Below, one piece after another: positions 18,227-28,154 of a DNA stretch of 64,000 nucleotides. The notes beneath the pieces are model-generated. The model worked only from the letters and a program-made list of their open reading frames with translations. It did not search any database and had not been told where the DNA came from. Position 1 is the first letter of the stretch, and each line of letters begins with the position of its first letter. The stretch covers positions 15,001 through 79,000 of the forward strand of contig NC_023137.1 of assembly GCF_000511385.1 (NCBI RefSeq). The letters are read 5' to 3'. Origin of the DNA: Phaeobacter gallaeciensis DSM 26640. Lineage in GTDB: Bacteria; Pseudomonadota; Alphaproteobacteria; Rhodobacterales; Rhodobacteraceae. The position numbers and the translations under genes were made by a program.

Positions 18227-18255
18227 GCACCCCGGTCTGTTGGCACCCCGGTCTG
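18227..18255. repeat. Short direct repeat in the intergenic region before trhO's end
   Basis: The 13-mer GCACCCCGGTCTG occurs at 18227-18239 and 18243-18255 (period 16). The second copy overlaps a possible stem GGCACC (18242-18247)/GGTGCC (18255-18260). The remaining sequence of 18027-18313 shows no gene. The stem could lie in the trhO 3' UTR but has no U-run. Confidence 0.4.
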
Positions 18256-18313
18256 GTGCCGGGTGTTTATGTTGGGCAGGCACAGAACACTGGCTCCCGC
18301 CCTTGCATCAGGA

Positions 18314-19228
18314 TCAGCGCAGCGGCAGATGCCCCAGATGATCCTCACCGCGCTGCCGCGCCAGTTTCATCTGTTTCTGGCGTTCACGAAACCGGGCCTT
18401 GTCCGCTTCTGAGGTTTCGTCGATGCAAAGATGGCAGGATACGCCCTGTTCAAAGGCGGGGTTGGCCTTGTCCTCAGGCAGAATGGGACGGCGGCAGCCG
18501 TTGCACAGCTCATGCGGGCCTTCCTGCAATCCGTGACCAACAGACACCCGGCTGTCAAAGACGAAACATTCGCCATTCCAACTGCTGTCCTCTTTCGGCA
18601 TTTCCTCGAGGTAGCGCAGGATGCCACCTTTCAGGTGATAGACATCCTCAACACCCTGACCAATGAGGAAGTTGGTGGATTTCTCACAGCGGATACCGCC
18701 GGTGCAGAACATCGCCACGCGTTTGTTGTGGAACCGGTCCTTGTTCTGCTCCCACCAGGCGGGGAACTCGCGAAAACTCTCGGTCTTAGGATCGATGGCA
18801 CCTTCAAAGCTGCCGATGGCAACTTCGTAGTCATTACGGGTGTCGATCACCACCACATCGTCTGAACGGATCAGATCGTTCCAGTCTTCCGGCTCCACAT
18901 AGTTGCCGACGCGGGCGCGCGGATCGATGTCCGGTTGGCCCATGGTCACGATCTCTTTTTTCAGGCGCACCTTCATCTTGCCAAAGGGGGGCTTGTCGCT
19001 GCTGGCTTCCTTCCAGTCCAGATCGCCGCATCCCGGCAGCGCCCTGATATGCGCGAGCACCGCATCAATCCCGGCCCGCGGGCCGGCAATGGTGCCATTG
19101 ATCCCTTCCTGAGCCAGCAGCAAGGAGCCTTTTACCTGCTGTGCATCGCAGAGCGTCAGCAGCGCCGGTTTGATGGCGGCAGGATCGTCGAAACGGGTGA
19201 AGTGGTAGAGCGCAGCAATCGTATACAT
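18314..19228 (-). CDS. trhO: tRNA uridine(34) hydroxylase, rhodanese family (TrhO/YceA)
   Basis: A 304-residue protein that makes 5-hydroxyuridine at the wobble position of tRNAs using molecular oxygen. The N-terminal ferredoxin-like domain (MYTIAALYHFTRF...LLLAQEGINGTIAG) precedes a rhodanese domain with the active-site loop FCTGGIRCEKS; C175 is the expected catalytic cysteine and C181 is the second. The C-terminal zinc-like cluster CNGCRRPI...CHLC is intact. Length and architecture match TrhO. It is monocistronic and divergent from pncA. Confidence 0.93.
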   Translation of the reverse strand: MYTIAALYHFTRFDDPAAIKPALLTLCDAQQVKGSLLLAQEGINGTIAGPRAGIDAVLAHIRALPGCGDLDWKEASSDKPPFGKMKVRLKKEIVTMGQPDIDPRARVGNYVEPEDWNDLIRSDDVVVIDTRNDYEVAIGSFEGAIDPKTESFREFPAWWEQNKDRFHNKRVAMFCTGGIRCEKSTNFLIGQGVEDVYHLKGGILRYLEEMPKEDSSWNGECFVFDSRVSVGHGLQEGPHELCNGCRRPILPEDKANPAFEQGVSCHLCIDETSEADKARFRERQKQMKLARQRGEDHLGHLPLR

Positions 19229-19349
19229 GGCGCCGCTTTACACCAAGCAGACAAGCCGCTGCAAGGTCACGGGCCGCGACATCGGTGCAGCTTTGTTGAC
19301 GGGTGGGTTTGCGACGCGTACCCCTGTTACCAAAGTTGCGGAGACCCTT

Positions 19350-19955
19350 ATGACCAAAGCCTTGATCGTGATTGATGTGCAGATGGATTTTTGCCCGGGC
19401 GGCGCTCTGGCGGTGCCGGAGGGGGATCAGGTTGTGGCCCCGATCAATGCGATGATGGCGCAATATGATGCGGTTCTGATGACCCAGGATTGGCATCCAA
19501 GCGACCACAGCTCCTTTGCCTCGCAGCATTGCGATTCTGAGGCTTATGATATAGTCGAGATGCCCTATGGCCCGCAGGTTCTGTGGCCGGATCACTGTGT
19601 GATCGACAGCGCGGGCGCCCAGTTTCATCCAGATCTGGACCTGCGCGGCGATCTCATCCTGCGCAAAGGCTACCGACGTGAGATCGACAGCTACTCAGCG
19701 TTCTTTGAAAATGACCAGAGCACGGCAACCGGCTTGCACGGCTATCTGCAGGAGCGTGGGATTTCGGATCTGACGCTGGTTGGGCTGGCGACGGATTTCT
19801 GCGTTGCCTTCTCGGCGCTGGATGCCGCGCGGCTGGGATATGATGTGACGGTTGACCTGACGGCTTGTCGGGCGATTGATCTGGATGGATCGCTGGCGGC
19901 TGCTATATCAAAGATGCAGGCGGCTGGCGTGCACCTGCGGCGTGCCCTTGGGTAA
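19350..19955 (+). CDS. pncA: Nicotinamidase
   Basis: A 201-residue hydrolase that converts nicotinamide to nicotinate for NAD salvage. The start at 19350 (MTKALIVIDVQMDF) has GCGGAG upstream; an earlier in-frame ATG at 19227 gives an unlikely extension. The catalytic triad is D9, K106 (LRKGYRREIDSYSAF) and C151 (GLATDFCVAFSALDA). The metal site DWHPSDHSSF is present. It is followed at 59 nt by a hybrid kinase and then pncB on the same strand. Confidence 0.94.
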   Translation: MTKALIVIDVQMDFCPGGALAVPEGDQVVAPINAMMAQYDAVLMTQDWHPSDHSSFASQHCDSEAYDIVEMPYGPQVLWPDHCVIDSAGAQFHPDLDLRGDLILRKGYRREIDSYSAFFENDQSTATGLHGYLQERGISDLTLVGLATDFCVAFSALDAARLGYDVTVDLTACRAIDLDGSLAAAISKMQAAGVHLRRALG

Positions 19956-20014
19956 GTTGTTAACGAATTGACGATAATTAAGAGACTCGTCGTCATCAGG
20001 GACCTAGCAAGCAG

Positions 20015-22279
20015 ATGTCGCAGGCCGATGCGCTCAAAAACGGGCCATTAGATACCTATAACAGGCGATACAGCCAGCGCGGGCTGCTCAACCGGTATGC
20101 GGATGGGCGGGCCCAATATTTTGCCTATCGCCAAATGACGATGGCGGGGCTGGCGGCCTTGATCGGGCTGCTGACCTTTCCGCTGGTTGGTCTGCTGGTC
20201 TTTCTCGTCGCCTTTTTAGGGGACATGTTGGATACCGTCTACCTCGCTCGGGCCACGCCCATAGGGGAGAATGCGCGCTTTCGGCATGTGCAGGTGATCA
20301 GCGCGATCACCGCTGCAATTCAGGCCCTGTCGCTGGCGTTTCTGGCCTGGTCTCCGTCGGTCTTCATGCATTCTGAGGATCACCTGCATCAGGCCCATGC
20401 CACGCCGCTTTTCACTGTAGGTATTCTGGTCGGTGCGGCCATCAATGCCACCGTGATCCTGCCCTATAATGTGTCTGCCGGCATCACCCGGCTGGCGATC
20501 TACGGTCTGACACCCCTGGCCATGATCGCGCTTGAATCCCACGCCGAAACCGGCGGCGGGATGGAGGAGGTGCACCTGTTCCAGATCGCTGGTCTGGGGG
20601 TGCTCTATTTCAGTGTCTTTTTCTTCGTCAGCTTTATCGTCGGACGCTACAACCGCAGCCGCAAAAACACTCTGGCCATGGCGCTGCAGCACAAGCAGCT
20701 CGCTCAGATCAACGCCAAGCTGCAGGCTCAGCAGCTGCAATCCCAGCGGCTGGCCTTGGTGGCGGAAAACGCCAATGACAGCGTGTTTCTCATGGATGAG
20801 GAGGGGCGGATCAGCTGGGTGAATGAGGCGTTTACCCGGATCACGGGCTTTCGCTATGATGAGGCGATTGGCAAGATGCCGGGCGCGTTGCTCAACGGGG
20901 ATGACACCGATATGGCGGTGGTCCGCGCGCTGGAAAAGGGGCGTGCCACTGGCAAACCCTTCCGGCTGGAGATCTGCAACCGACGCAAGGATGGCCAGCT
21001 TCTGTGGCTGGAAACCAATCAGGTGCCGATGTTGCGTGACGATGGCACGGTGGAAACCATCATTGCCGTTGAACGTGATGTTACTGCCGCCAAGCAGTAT
21101 GAACAGCAGCTGAAAGATGCCCGGATTGCCGCAGAAGAAGGCGCCAGGGTGAAATCCGAATTCCTTGCCACCATGTCCCATGAAATCCGGACCCCGATGA
21201 ATGGTGTCATCGGCATGGCGCAGATGCTCGAACGCACCGATCTGGACGACGAACAGAAACTCTATGCCGACACCATCCTCGGCTCGGCGCGCACCCTTCT
21301 GTCGTTGATCAACGATGTGCTTGATCTGTCGAAGATGGACGCCGGTGAGGTGATCCTCAGCGAGGTGGACTTTGATCTGCCTGCCTGTTTCCAGCAGACC
21401 CTGCAGCTGTTTGAACCGCAGGCACAGGAGAAGGGTATCACCCTTGATCTGGATATTGCGCCCGACGTACCGCGTATCATCAACGGCGATGACCGGCGTC
21501 TGCGTCAGGTACTGTTGAACCTGATTGGCAATGCGGTGAAATTCACCGAGGCGGGGGGCGTCGGGGTGGCCGTCACAACCAGCCGGGTGGGCGACCGATT
21601 GCGGCTGCGCTTCTCCGTGACCGACACTGGCATCGGCATCGCCAAGGAAAAGCAGGATCAAATCTTCGAACGCTTCTCTCAGGCCGATGCGGCGATCACC
21701 CGACGGTTTGGCGGTACTGGCCTGGGTCTCACCATATCGCGCCTGCTGTGCGAGGCGATGGGGGGCGAGATCGATGTCACCTCTGATCCGGGCAAAGGAT
21801 CCTGTTTTTCGGTGCATCTGCGGATGCAGCCTGCCACCGGATCTGACCTCACCGAGGCCGCCGACGCTGCCCAACACGCGGGACGCTCCCTGCAGGGGAT
21901 GCGGATCCTGGTGGCAGAGGACAACCGGATCAACCGTCTTCTTGTGGAAAAATACCTTCAGGATGAACCTGTTACGCTTGAATTTGCCGTGGACGGAGCG
22001 GAGGCGATGGAGAAAACGCCTGATTTTGACCCCGATGTGATTTTGATGGATATGTCGATGCCGGTGATGAACGGGCTGGATGCCACCCGCAATATTCGTG
22101 AGATGGACATTCGTCAGCCGGTGATCGCGGCGCTGACCGCCAACGCCTTCGACTCCGACCGTGAGGCTTGTTTAACAGCCGGCATGGATGATTTCCTGAG
22201 TAAGCCGATCAATCGCGATGATCTGCTGGCAGTTCTGCGCAAACACTGTCCGGCACAGGGGCGCCGCGCCACTGGCTGA
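20015..22279 (+). CDS. Hybrid sensor histidine kinase with membrane sensor, PAS, HisKA, HATPase and receiver
   Basis: 754 residues. The N-terminal third (residues about 40-215) has roughly six hydrophobic helices, suggesting an integral-membrane sensor. A short coiled linker (AQINAKLQAQQLQSQRLALV) leads into a PAS domain (about 248-365). The HisKA phospho-acceptor is H389 in FLATMSHEIRTPMNG. The HATPase motifs NLIGNAVKFTEAGG, VTDTGIGI and GGTGLGL follow. A C-terminal receiver has its phospho-acceptor at D679 (VILMDMSMPVMNG) and lysine in FLSKPI. There is no Hpt domain, so a separate phosphotransfer protein is needed. Its place between pncA and pncB suggests a link with nicotinate/NAD status, which is inference only. 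Confidence 0.9.
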   Translation: MSQADALKNGPLDTYNRRYSQRGLLNRYADGRAQYFAYRQMTMAGLAALIGLLTFPLVGLLVFLVAFLGDMLDTVYLARATPIGENARFRHVQVISAITAAIQALSLAFLAWSPSVFMHSEDHLHQAHATPLFTVGILVGAAINATVILPYNVSAGITRLAIYGLTPLAMIALESHAETGGGMEEVHLFQIAGLGVLYFSVFFFVSFIVGRYNRSRKNTLAMALQHKQLAQINAKLQAQQLQSQRLALVAENANDSVFLMDEEGRISWVNEAFTRITGFRYDEAIGKMPGALLNGDDTDMAVVRALEKGRATGKPFRLEICNRRKDGQLLWLETNQVPMLRDDGTVETIIAVERDVTAAKQYEQQLKDARIAAEEGARVKSEFLATMSHEIRTPMNGVIGMAQMLERTDLDDEQKLYADTILGSARTLLSLINDVLDLSKMDAGEVILSEVDFDLPACFQQTLQLFEPQAQEKGITLDLDIAPDVPRIINGDDRRLRQVLLNLIGNAVKFTEAGGVGVAVTTSRVGDRLRLRFSVTDTGIGIAKEKQDQIFERFSQADAAITRRFGGTGLGLTISRLLCEAMGGEIDVTSDPGKGSCFSVHLRMQPATGSDLTEAADAAQHAGRSLQGMRILVAEDNRINRLLVEKYLQDEPVTLEFAVDGAEAMEKTPDFDPDVILMDMSMPVMNGLDATRNIREMDIRQPVIAALTANAFDSDREACLTAGMDDFLSKPINRDDLLAVLRKHCPAQGRRATG

Positions 22280-22344
22280 TTTCCTTTGCTCAGGGCTGCG
22301 GCCTGTTTTATCAACCATTGAAACACGATGGATGAGGCCCGCCT

Positions 22345-23634
22345 GTGGACATTGCAACCCGCGTCTATAACCACAAGTGGAAGATCGACCCGATCGTACG
22401 ATCCCTGATCGATACGGATTTCTACAAACTGCTGATGTGCCAGTCGGTGTTCCGCAATCGTCGTGACACTCATGTGCGGTTTTCGCTGATCAATCGCTCC
22501 AAACATATCCCGCTGGCGGATCTGATCGACGAGGGCGAGCTGCGTGAACAGCTGGACCACATCCGCTCCCTGTCGCTGTCGCGCGGCGAAAGCACCTGGC
22601 TGCGCGGCAACACCTTCTATGGCAAGCGCCAGATGTTCCGTCCCGATTTTATGGAGTGGTTCGAAGGGCTGCGCCTGCCCCCCTATGAGCTGGAGCGCAA
22701 AGGCGACCAATATGAGCTGACGTTTGAGGGCAAATGGCCTGAGGTCATGCTCTGGGAAATTCCGGCGCTCTCGGTGCTGATGGAACTGCGCAGCCGCGCG
22801 GTGATCAACAGCATGGGCCGGTTTGAACTCCAGGTTCTTTATGCCCGCGCGATGACCCGCGTCTGGGAAAAAATCGAGCAGCTGCGCGATATTGATGGCC
22901 TCAGCATCGCCGATTTTGGCACCCGCCGCCGCCACGGGTTTCTCTGGCAGGATTGGTGCGTGCAGGCCATGATGGAAGGGCTGGGCGACAAATTCACCGG
23001 CACCTCCAACTGCCTTATTGCGATGCGCCGCGAGGTGGAGGCCATCGGCACCAATGCCCATGAACTCCCCATGGTCTATTCTGCGCTGGCAGAGGATGAT
23101 GCGGCCCTTGCACAGGCGCCTTATGACGTGCTGTCCGACTGGCATGATGAACACGAAGGCAATCTGCGCATCATCCTGCCCGACACATATGGCACCAAGG
23201 GGTTTCTGGATCGCGCGCCCGACTGGTTGGCGGGGTGGACCGGGATCCGTATCGACAGCGGCGATCCGGCCAGCGGCGCGGAAACCGCCATTCGCTGGTG
23301 GCAGGACCGTGGCGAGGACCCTCAGAACAAGCGGGTGATCTTCTCCGATGGGCTGGATGTGGCCAAGATCAAGGAACTGCACGCGCAATTCTCAAATCGC
23401 ACTAAAGTGTCTTTTGGCTGGGGAACGCTGCTCACCAATGATTTCCGCGGGCTGGTGCCGAACGATGCGCTGGCCCCCTTCTCTCTGGTGTGCAAGGCGG
23501 TGTCCGCTGATGGCAACCCCACTGTGAAACTCTCCGACAACCCGGAAAAGGCGATGGGACCGGCGGATGAAATAGACCGCTATAAACGCGTCTTTGGCGT
23601 TGGGGAGCAGCAAAGTCAGGCGGTAATTGTCTAG
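22345..23634 (+). CDS. pncB: Nicotinate phosphoribosyltransferase
   Basis: A 429-residue enzyme that joins nicotinate to PRPP, giving nicotinate mononucleotide. The GTG start at 22345 has GATGAGG upstream. N-terminal DPIVRSLIDTDFYKLLMCQSVF, the central DFGTRRRHGF segment with the regulatory histidine region, and GIRIDSGDPASG plus SFGWGTLLTNDF of the PRPP/product site are all present. With PncA it completes nicotinamide salvage. It ends before a strong hairpin shared with the convergent aldehyde dehydrogenase gene. Confidence 0.94.
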   Translation: MDIATRVYNHKWKIDPIVRSLIDTDFYKLLMCQSVFRNRRDTHVRFSLINRSKHIPLADLIDEGELREQLDHIRSLSLSRGESTWLRGNTFYGKRQMFRPDFMEWFEGLRLPPYELERKGDQYELTFEGKWPEVMLWEIPALSVLMELRSRAVINSMGRFELQVLYARAMTRVWEKIEQLRDIDGLSIADFGTRRRHGFLWQDWCVQAMMEGLGDKFTGTSNCLIAMRREVEAIGTNAHELPMVYSALAEDDAALAQAPYDVLSDWHDEHEGNLRIILPDTYGTKGFLDRAPDWLAGWTGIRIDSGDPASGAETAIRWWQDRGEDPQNKRVIFSDGLDVAKIKELHAQFSNRTKVSFGWGTLLTNDFRGLVPNDALAPFSLVCKAVSADGNPTVKLSDNPEKAMGPADEIDRYKRVFGVGEQQSQAVIV

Positions 23635-23691
23635 CAATACTTCGCGTATTTTGCGGCCTGTCTGGCAATGTTCCCAATAAGTTGCGGCAAC

Positions 23692-23735
23692 GGATCTGCC
23701 CCAATGTTTCGCAGGCGAAACAATTGGGCAGATCC
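23692..23735. terminator. Long hairpin between convergent pncB and aldehyde dehydrogenase genes
   Basis: GGATCTGCCC (23692-23701) pairs with GGGCAGATCC (23726-23735). The inner GTTTCG/CGAAAC stem continues with two mismatches, giving about 18 of 20 paired positions around a CAGG loop. It is the only structure in the 126-bp convergent gap and can act on both strands. No U-run follows, so termination may be rho-assisted. Confidence 0.6.
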
Positions 23736-23760
23736 TATGACCTAAACGCCGGGCGTCAGT

Positions 23761-25218
23761 CTAGCCGTGATACGCCGCGACCGTTTTCAGCTGCGAAAAC
23801 CCATATAGCGCCTCAAAGCCCTTCTCGCGGCCATGGCCGGATTTTCCAACCCCGCCAAAGGGCAGCTCAACCCCGCCGCCTGCACCGTAGTTGTTCAGGA
23901 ACACCTGACCCGCGCGCAGGCGTTTGGCCAGCCGCATCTGCCGCGCACCGTCGCGGGTCCAGAGGCCTGCAACCAATCCGTAGTCTGTGCTGTTGGCGAT
24001 CCTGATCGCCTCGGCCTCATCCTCAAACGGGATCAGCACCTGCACCGGGCCAAAGATCTCCTCCTGCGCCAGCGGATGATCTGACGCGACGTCGGCAAAC
24101 AGTGTTGGGCACACATAGGCGCCACTGTCGCTGGCCTCCTCGCTCAGCACACCCTGGGCCGCAATCGTCAGGTCCGCACCTTTGGCCAGATAGCCTTCAA
24201 CGATCTCTTTCTGGCGGGCGGAAATCAGCGGTCCCAGACGCAGATCAGACAGGGCTGGCCCTACGGTCAGCTGGCTGTAGGCCTCGGCCATCGCGGCGCG
24301 CAGCTGATCATAGACACCGCGCTGCACCAGAATGCGCGAGGCGGCAGAACAGGTCTGACCGGCATTCTGAATTCCGGCATTCACAAGGAAGGGCAGGGCA
24401 GCATCCAGATCGGCATCGTCAAACACCAGCTGCGGGGACTTCCCGCCCAGTTCCAGAGTAACAGGCACCACATTGGCCCCTGCCGCCTGCTGCACCAGCG
24501 CGCCGGTGCTGACCGACCCGGTGAAGGAGATATGATCAACACCCGGATGCCCTGCCAGCGCCGCGCCGACCTCGGCACCTATGCCGGGCACCACGTTCAG
24601 CGCACCTGCGGGCAACCCGGCTTCAACCGCGATCTGGGCAAAGGCAAGCGCGGTCAGGCAGGCTTCCTCAGCGGGTTTCAGAACGCAGGCATTTCCCATC
24701 GCCAGCGCAGCCCCGACCGAGCGGCCAATGATCTGCATCGGATAGTTCCAGGGCACGATATGCCCCGTCACCCCATGCGGTTCGCGCAGGGTGTAGACGG
24801 TGTAGCCGGACTGATAGGGAATGGTTTCGCCATGCAGTTTATCCGCCGCACCACCGTAGAATTCCAGATACCGCGCCAGCGCCACCGCATCGGCGCGCGC
24901 CTGTGTCAGGGGTTTGCCAACGTCCATCGCCTCCAGCTGGGCAAGGGTCTCGACTCGCTCCAGCACCATCGCACCCATCCGGGTCAGTAGTCGTCCGCGT
25001 TCGGTTGCGGTCATCTCTCCCCAATCACCCTCCAGAGCGGCGCGCGCTGCGGTGACAGCAGCATCAATGTCGCGCCTGTCCCCACGCGCGATCTGGCAGA
25101 GGGGGCTGCCATCCGACGGGTTTGTCAGCGGTAGCGTGTCGCCCCCGGCAGGCGCGTGCCAGCTGCCACCAATCAGGCAGAGTGCGGGATCGAACCAAAG
25201 TGGTGCTGCGTCAGTCAT
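23761..25218 (-). CDS. Aldehyde dehydrogenase (betaine/aminoaldehyde type)
   Basis: 485 residues from the ATG at 25218, which has AGGAGACCAGA upstream. Catalytic C290 is in NAGQTCSAASRILV, the general base is in LELGGKSPQLVFDDADLDAALPF, and IVPWNYPMQIIGRSVGAALAMGN matches betaine-aldehyde and aminobutyraldehyde dehydrogenases. Its start overlaps the end of the GNAT gene by 8 nt. The unit runs dppB, dppC, dppDF, GNAT, aldehyde dehydrogenase. In that setting an aminoaldehyde or an aldehyde derived from an imported amine is a reasonable substrate. Confidence 0.9.
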   Translation of the reverse strand: MTDAAPLWFDPALCLIGGSWHAPAGGDTLPLTNPSDGSPLCQIARGDRRDIDAAVTAARAALEGDWGEMTATERGRLLTRMGAMVLERVETLAQLEAMDVGKPLTQARADAVALARYLEFYGGAADKLHGETIPYQSGYTVYTLREPHGVTGHIVPWNYPMQIIGRSVGAALAMGNACVLKPAEEACLTALAFAQIAVEAGLPAGALNVVPGIGAEVGAALAGHPGVDHISFTGSVSTGALVQQAAGANVVPVTLELGGKSPQLVFDDADLDAALPFLVNAGIQNAGQTCSAASRILVQRGVYDQLRAAMAEAYSQLTVGPALSDLRLGPLISARQKEIVEGYLAKGADLTIAAQGVLSEEASDSGAYVCPTLFADVASDHPLAQEEIFGPVQVLIPFEDEAEAIRIANSTDYGLVAGLWTRDGARQMRLAKRLRAGQVFLNNYGAGGGVELPFGGVGKSGHGREKGFEALYGFSQLKTVAAYHG

Positions 25219-25684
25219 TCTGGTCTCCTGCAATGTAGAAGCTGTAACTCTTGATCTGATGGTCGGTGAACGGGGCGCCATCGCGCAGTTGCTCAACCCC
25301 TTTGAGCGCACTCAGACAGGTGCCCCAGAAGGCCACTGCATTGGGGGAGCCTGCGGAAATGCCCATGCGCCAGTAGCCGGGAAATTCGGCAAAGATCAGG
25401 CTGGCCGCTGCATGGCCGTAGCCCTGCCTGCGGTAGGTCGGATCAATGGCAAATTCGGACAGTTCACGGCGATCATCGGGCAGGTTCAGCACAATGGCAA
25501 ATCCGATGCGATCCTCCTCCTGACGGATCCAGAACGCGGTGACATCCTTGCGGTGCAGCATCTGGCCTGCGCGCTCACTCGGGTCGATCCGAAGCTCGGG
25601 CGAGATTTCGGAGTAATAGCGGGTCAGCGCCGCCGCAAGCCGCGCGCGTTCGCGGGGCAGGATCAAGGTCAGTCGAAAGCTCAT
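25211..25684 (-). CDS. GNAT-family N-acetyltransferase
   Basis: 157 residues. The acetyl-CoA-binding motif is in ELSEFAIDPTYRRQGYGHAAASLIF (R-x-x-G-x-G). The preceding strand FWIRQEEDRIGFAIVLNL and the following SAGSPNAVAFWG fit a GNAT fold. The acceptor is unknown. The start overlaps the stop of the ABC ATPase gene (ATGA), and the stop overlaps the aldehyde dehydrogenase start, so it belongs to the transporter operon. It may acetylate an imported amine, opposite in direction to the deacetylase encoded at 29366-30550. Confidence 0.85.
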   Translation of the reverse strand: MSFRLTLILPRERARLAAALTRYYSEISPELRIDPSERAGQMLHRKDVTAFWIRQEEDRIGFAIVLNLPDDRRELSEFAIDPTYRRQGYGHAAASLIFAEFPGYWRMGISAGSPNAVAFWGTCLSALKGVEQLRDGAPFTDHQIKSYSFYIAGDQND

Positions 25685-27288
25685 GCCGCCCCCGTTTCCA
25701 GATCAGGCAGTACCGGGGCGGCGGCGATCAGGGATTGCGTGTAGGAATGTTGAGGATTGCAAAAGAGGTCTTCGGTATCGCCCTGTTCCACGATCCGGCC
25801 CTTTTGCATGACTAGACACCGGTCGGTCATGCTGCGCACCACATGCAGATCGTGGCTGATGAACAGATAGCTGAGCCCATAGGTGCGGCACAGGTCGGCC
25901 AGCAGATCAAGGATCTGCGTGCGCACGGAGACATCCAGCGCTGACACCGCCTCGTCAAACAGGATCAGATCAGGCCGGGTGATAAGCGCGCGGGCAATGG
26001 CAATGCGCTGGCGCTGACCGCCGGAGAACTGGTGAATATAGCGCCCCGCATCATCGGGGGTGAGGCCAACCGCGCTGAGCGCCTCAGCCACGCGGTCGTC
26101 CCGGTCCTGTCCGGTGGGGGCGTCAGGCACCCCATGGAAAGGTTCGGTGATCAGCCTTGCCACGTTGTGGCGGGGGTTGAAGCTGCCGAAGGGGTCCTGA
26201 AACACCACCTGCATCTTGCGCCGCTGTTCTGCCGTCAGCCCCTTGCCCGAAAGCAGGGTGCCATCCAGCAGGATCTCCCCGCCTTGCAGCGGCTCCAGCC
26301 CCAGAATAGCGCGGGTCAGGGTGGATTTCCCGCAGCCGGATTCCCCGACCAGCCCCAGCCGCTCACCTTGGTGCAGGGCGAAACTGACGTGATCCACCGC
26401 GCACATGTGCTCTGCTGGTGCGAACAGGCGTTTGCGGGGCAGAGGATAGTCCCGCACCGCCTCGCGGACCTCCAGCAGCGGCGTTCTGTGCGGATCCGTT
26501 GCCGTGGCGGCGGGCAGGTCGGCCTGATGGTTCGATGCGGCAAAGAGCTTCTGGGTATAGGGATGGCGGCGCGTGGCAAGGAGCTGCGCGGTGGTGCCGG
26601 TCTCCACCACTTCGCCCTTGCGCATGACCACGATATGATCCGCCAAATCAGCCACAATCGCCAGATCATGGGTGATGATGATCATCCCCATGCCGTAGTC
26701 CCGCACCAGATCGCGCAGCAGGTCGAGGATCTGCGCCTGTGTGGTCACATCCAGCGCGGTTGTCGGCTCATCCGCGATGAGCAGGGCGGGGCGCATGGCA
26801 ATGGCCATGGCAATGACCACCCGTTGACGCTGCCCACCAGACAGCTCATGCGGATACCGGCTGAGCGGGAAGCGCTCCGCTGGTAGGCCAACCCGGTCCA
26901 GCAGGCTGCGCGCCTCTGCTTCGGCATCTGCTTTGGTGGCGCTGCTGTGCAGCAGGAGGGTTTCCATCACCTGATCACCGATGCTCTGCACCGGGTTGAG
27001 CGCGCTCATCGGTTCCTGAAACACCATGCCGACCTTGCGCCCGCGCAGATCGCACATCTGCTCCTCGCTCAGCGACAGGAGATCCTGCCCCTCAAGGCTG
27101 AGATGCCCCGACAGACGCGTGCAATTGGGCAGGAGGCGCAGAATGGTCAGCGCGGTCAGGGATTTCCCGGACCCGCTTTCGCCGGTGATGGCGAGGATCT
27201 CACCAGGCTCCACCGACAGGGAAACCTCCCGCAGGATCGGAAAGGCTCCGATGGAGAGTGACAGGTTGGTGATATCAAGAAGGGTCAT
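25681..27288 (-). CDS. ABC transporter ATP-binding protein with two ATPase domains (oligopeptide/nickel family)
   Basis: 535 residues holding two complete ATPase modules, equivalent to DppD plus DppF fused. Module 1 has Walker [13 protein letters not shown], signature LSGGQRQRV and Walker [13 protein letters not shown]. Module 2 has Walker [15 protein letters not shown], signature [15 protein letters not shown] and Walker [13 protein letters not shown]. The C-terminal tail of the oligopeptide ATPase type ([12 protein letters not shown]) is present. It powers the permeases encoded just upstream, with an ATGA overlap. Confidence 0.95.
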   Translation of the reverse strand: MTLLDITNLSLSIGAFPILREVSLSVEPGEILAITGESGSGKSLTALTILRLLPNCTRLSGHLSLEGQDLLSLSEEQMCDLRGRKVGMVFQEPMSALNPVQSIGDQVMETLLLHSSATKADAEAEARSLLDRVGLPAERFPLSRYPHELSGGQRQRVVIAMAIAMRPALLIADEPTTALDVTTQAQILDLLRDLVRDYGMGMIIITHDLAIVADLADHIVVMRKGEVVETGTTAQLLATRRHPYTQKLFAASNHQADLPAATATDPHRTPLLEVREAVRDYPLPRKRLFAPAEHMCAVDHVSFALHQGERLGLVGESGCGKSTLTRAILGLEPLQGGEILLDGTLLSGKGLTAEQRRKMQVVFQDPFGSFNPRHNVARLITEPFHGVPDAPTGQDRDDRVAEALSAVGLTPDDAGRYIHQFSGGQRQRIAIARALITRPDLILFDEAVSALDVSVRTQILDLLADLCRTYGLSYLFISHDLHVVRSMTDRCLVMQKGRIVEQGDTEDLFCNPQHSYTQSLIAAAPVLPDLETGAA

Positions 27289-28100
27289 GCGCGGCCGTCC
27301 TGCAATTTGGGATCAAGCCAGTCACGCAGCCCGTCCCCCATCAGGTTCAATCCCAGAACGGTGAGGATGATCGCACAGCCCGGCACCAGCGCCATATGCG
27401 GCGCGAGGCTGACCATGGTCTGCGCATCCGCCAGCATCCGTCCCCAGCTGGGCACCGGGGGTTGCGCGCCAAGGCCGACATAGCTGAGGCCGGCTTCGGC
27501 CAGAATGCCGAGCGAGAACTGGATGGTGCCTTGTACGATCAGCAGGTTGGCGACATTGGGCAGGATATGTTCGGCTGAAATTCTGGCGGATCCCTTGCCA
27601 GCGACACGGGCCGCCAGAATGAACTCCCGCTGCCAGAGCGACAGCGCCGCGCCGCGGGTGACGCGGGCAAAGACGGGGATATTGAAAATGCCGATGGCGA
27701 TGATTGCATTGATCGCACCGGCGCCAAGGATGGCGGTGATCAGGATGGCGATCACCAGCGAGGGGAAGGCAAAGACCAGATCATTGGCTCGCATGATGCC
27801 TTCGTCCAGCCAGGAGCCACGCTTGGCAGCTGCGGCCAGACCAACGGGCACGCCAAGCCCCATGCCGATCCCCACCGCCACCAGCGCCACCGCAATCGAG
27901 GTGCGCGCGCCGACCATGATCATCGACAGGATATCGCGACCAAAGTGATCGGTCCCCAGCCAGTGTAGGGCGTTTGGCGCTTGCAGTTTGGCGGGGATGT
28001 TCATCGTGGTGTGGTCGTAAGGTGTCCAGATGAACGACAGCAGTGCTGCCAGCACTACGAGTGCGGAGAGGATACCGCCAAGGATGAGGCTCCGGGTCAT
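27285..28100 (-). CDS. ABC transporter permease, DppC type
   Basis: 271 residues starting MTRSLILGGILSAL at 28100; a longer in-frame extension covers GC-hairpin sequence and is rejected. A membrane anchor at residues 5-27 is followed by LGTDHFGRDILSMIMVGARTS, the standard DppC region, then five helices. The EAA-like loop is RVAGKGSARISAEHILPNV. It overlaps the ATPase gene by 4 nt. The 121-nt gap to dppB holds strong GC hairpins. Confidence 0.93.
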   Translation of the reverse strand: MTRSLILGGILSALVVLAALLSFIWTPYDHTTMNIPAKLQAPNALHWLGTDHFGRDILSMIMVGARTSIAVALVAVGIGMGLGVPVGLAAAAKRGSWLDEGIMRANDLVFAFPSLVIAILITAILGAGAINAIIAIGIFNIPVFARVTRGAALSLWQREFILAARVAGKGSARISAEHILPNVANLLIVQGTIQFSLGILAEAGLSYVGLGAQPPVPSWGRMLADAQTMVSLAPHMALVPGCAIILTVLGLNLMGDGLRDWLDPKLQDGRA

Positions 28101-28154
28101 TGGCGGCCTCGCGTGTCGCGGAGTGGCTTGCGTCCGACCCTGGGTGGGTGCAAA

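Noticed and set aside
20216..21877. 553-codon minus-strand frame
   Set aside because: Antisense shadow of the hybrid kinase; GC-rich codon use keeps the frame open by chance.
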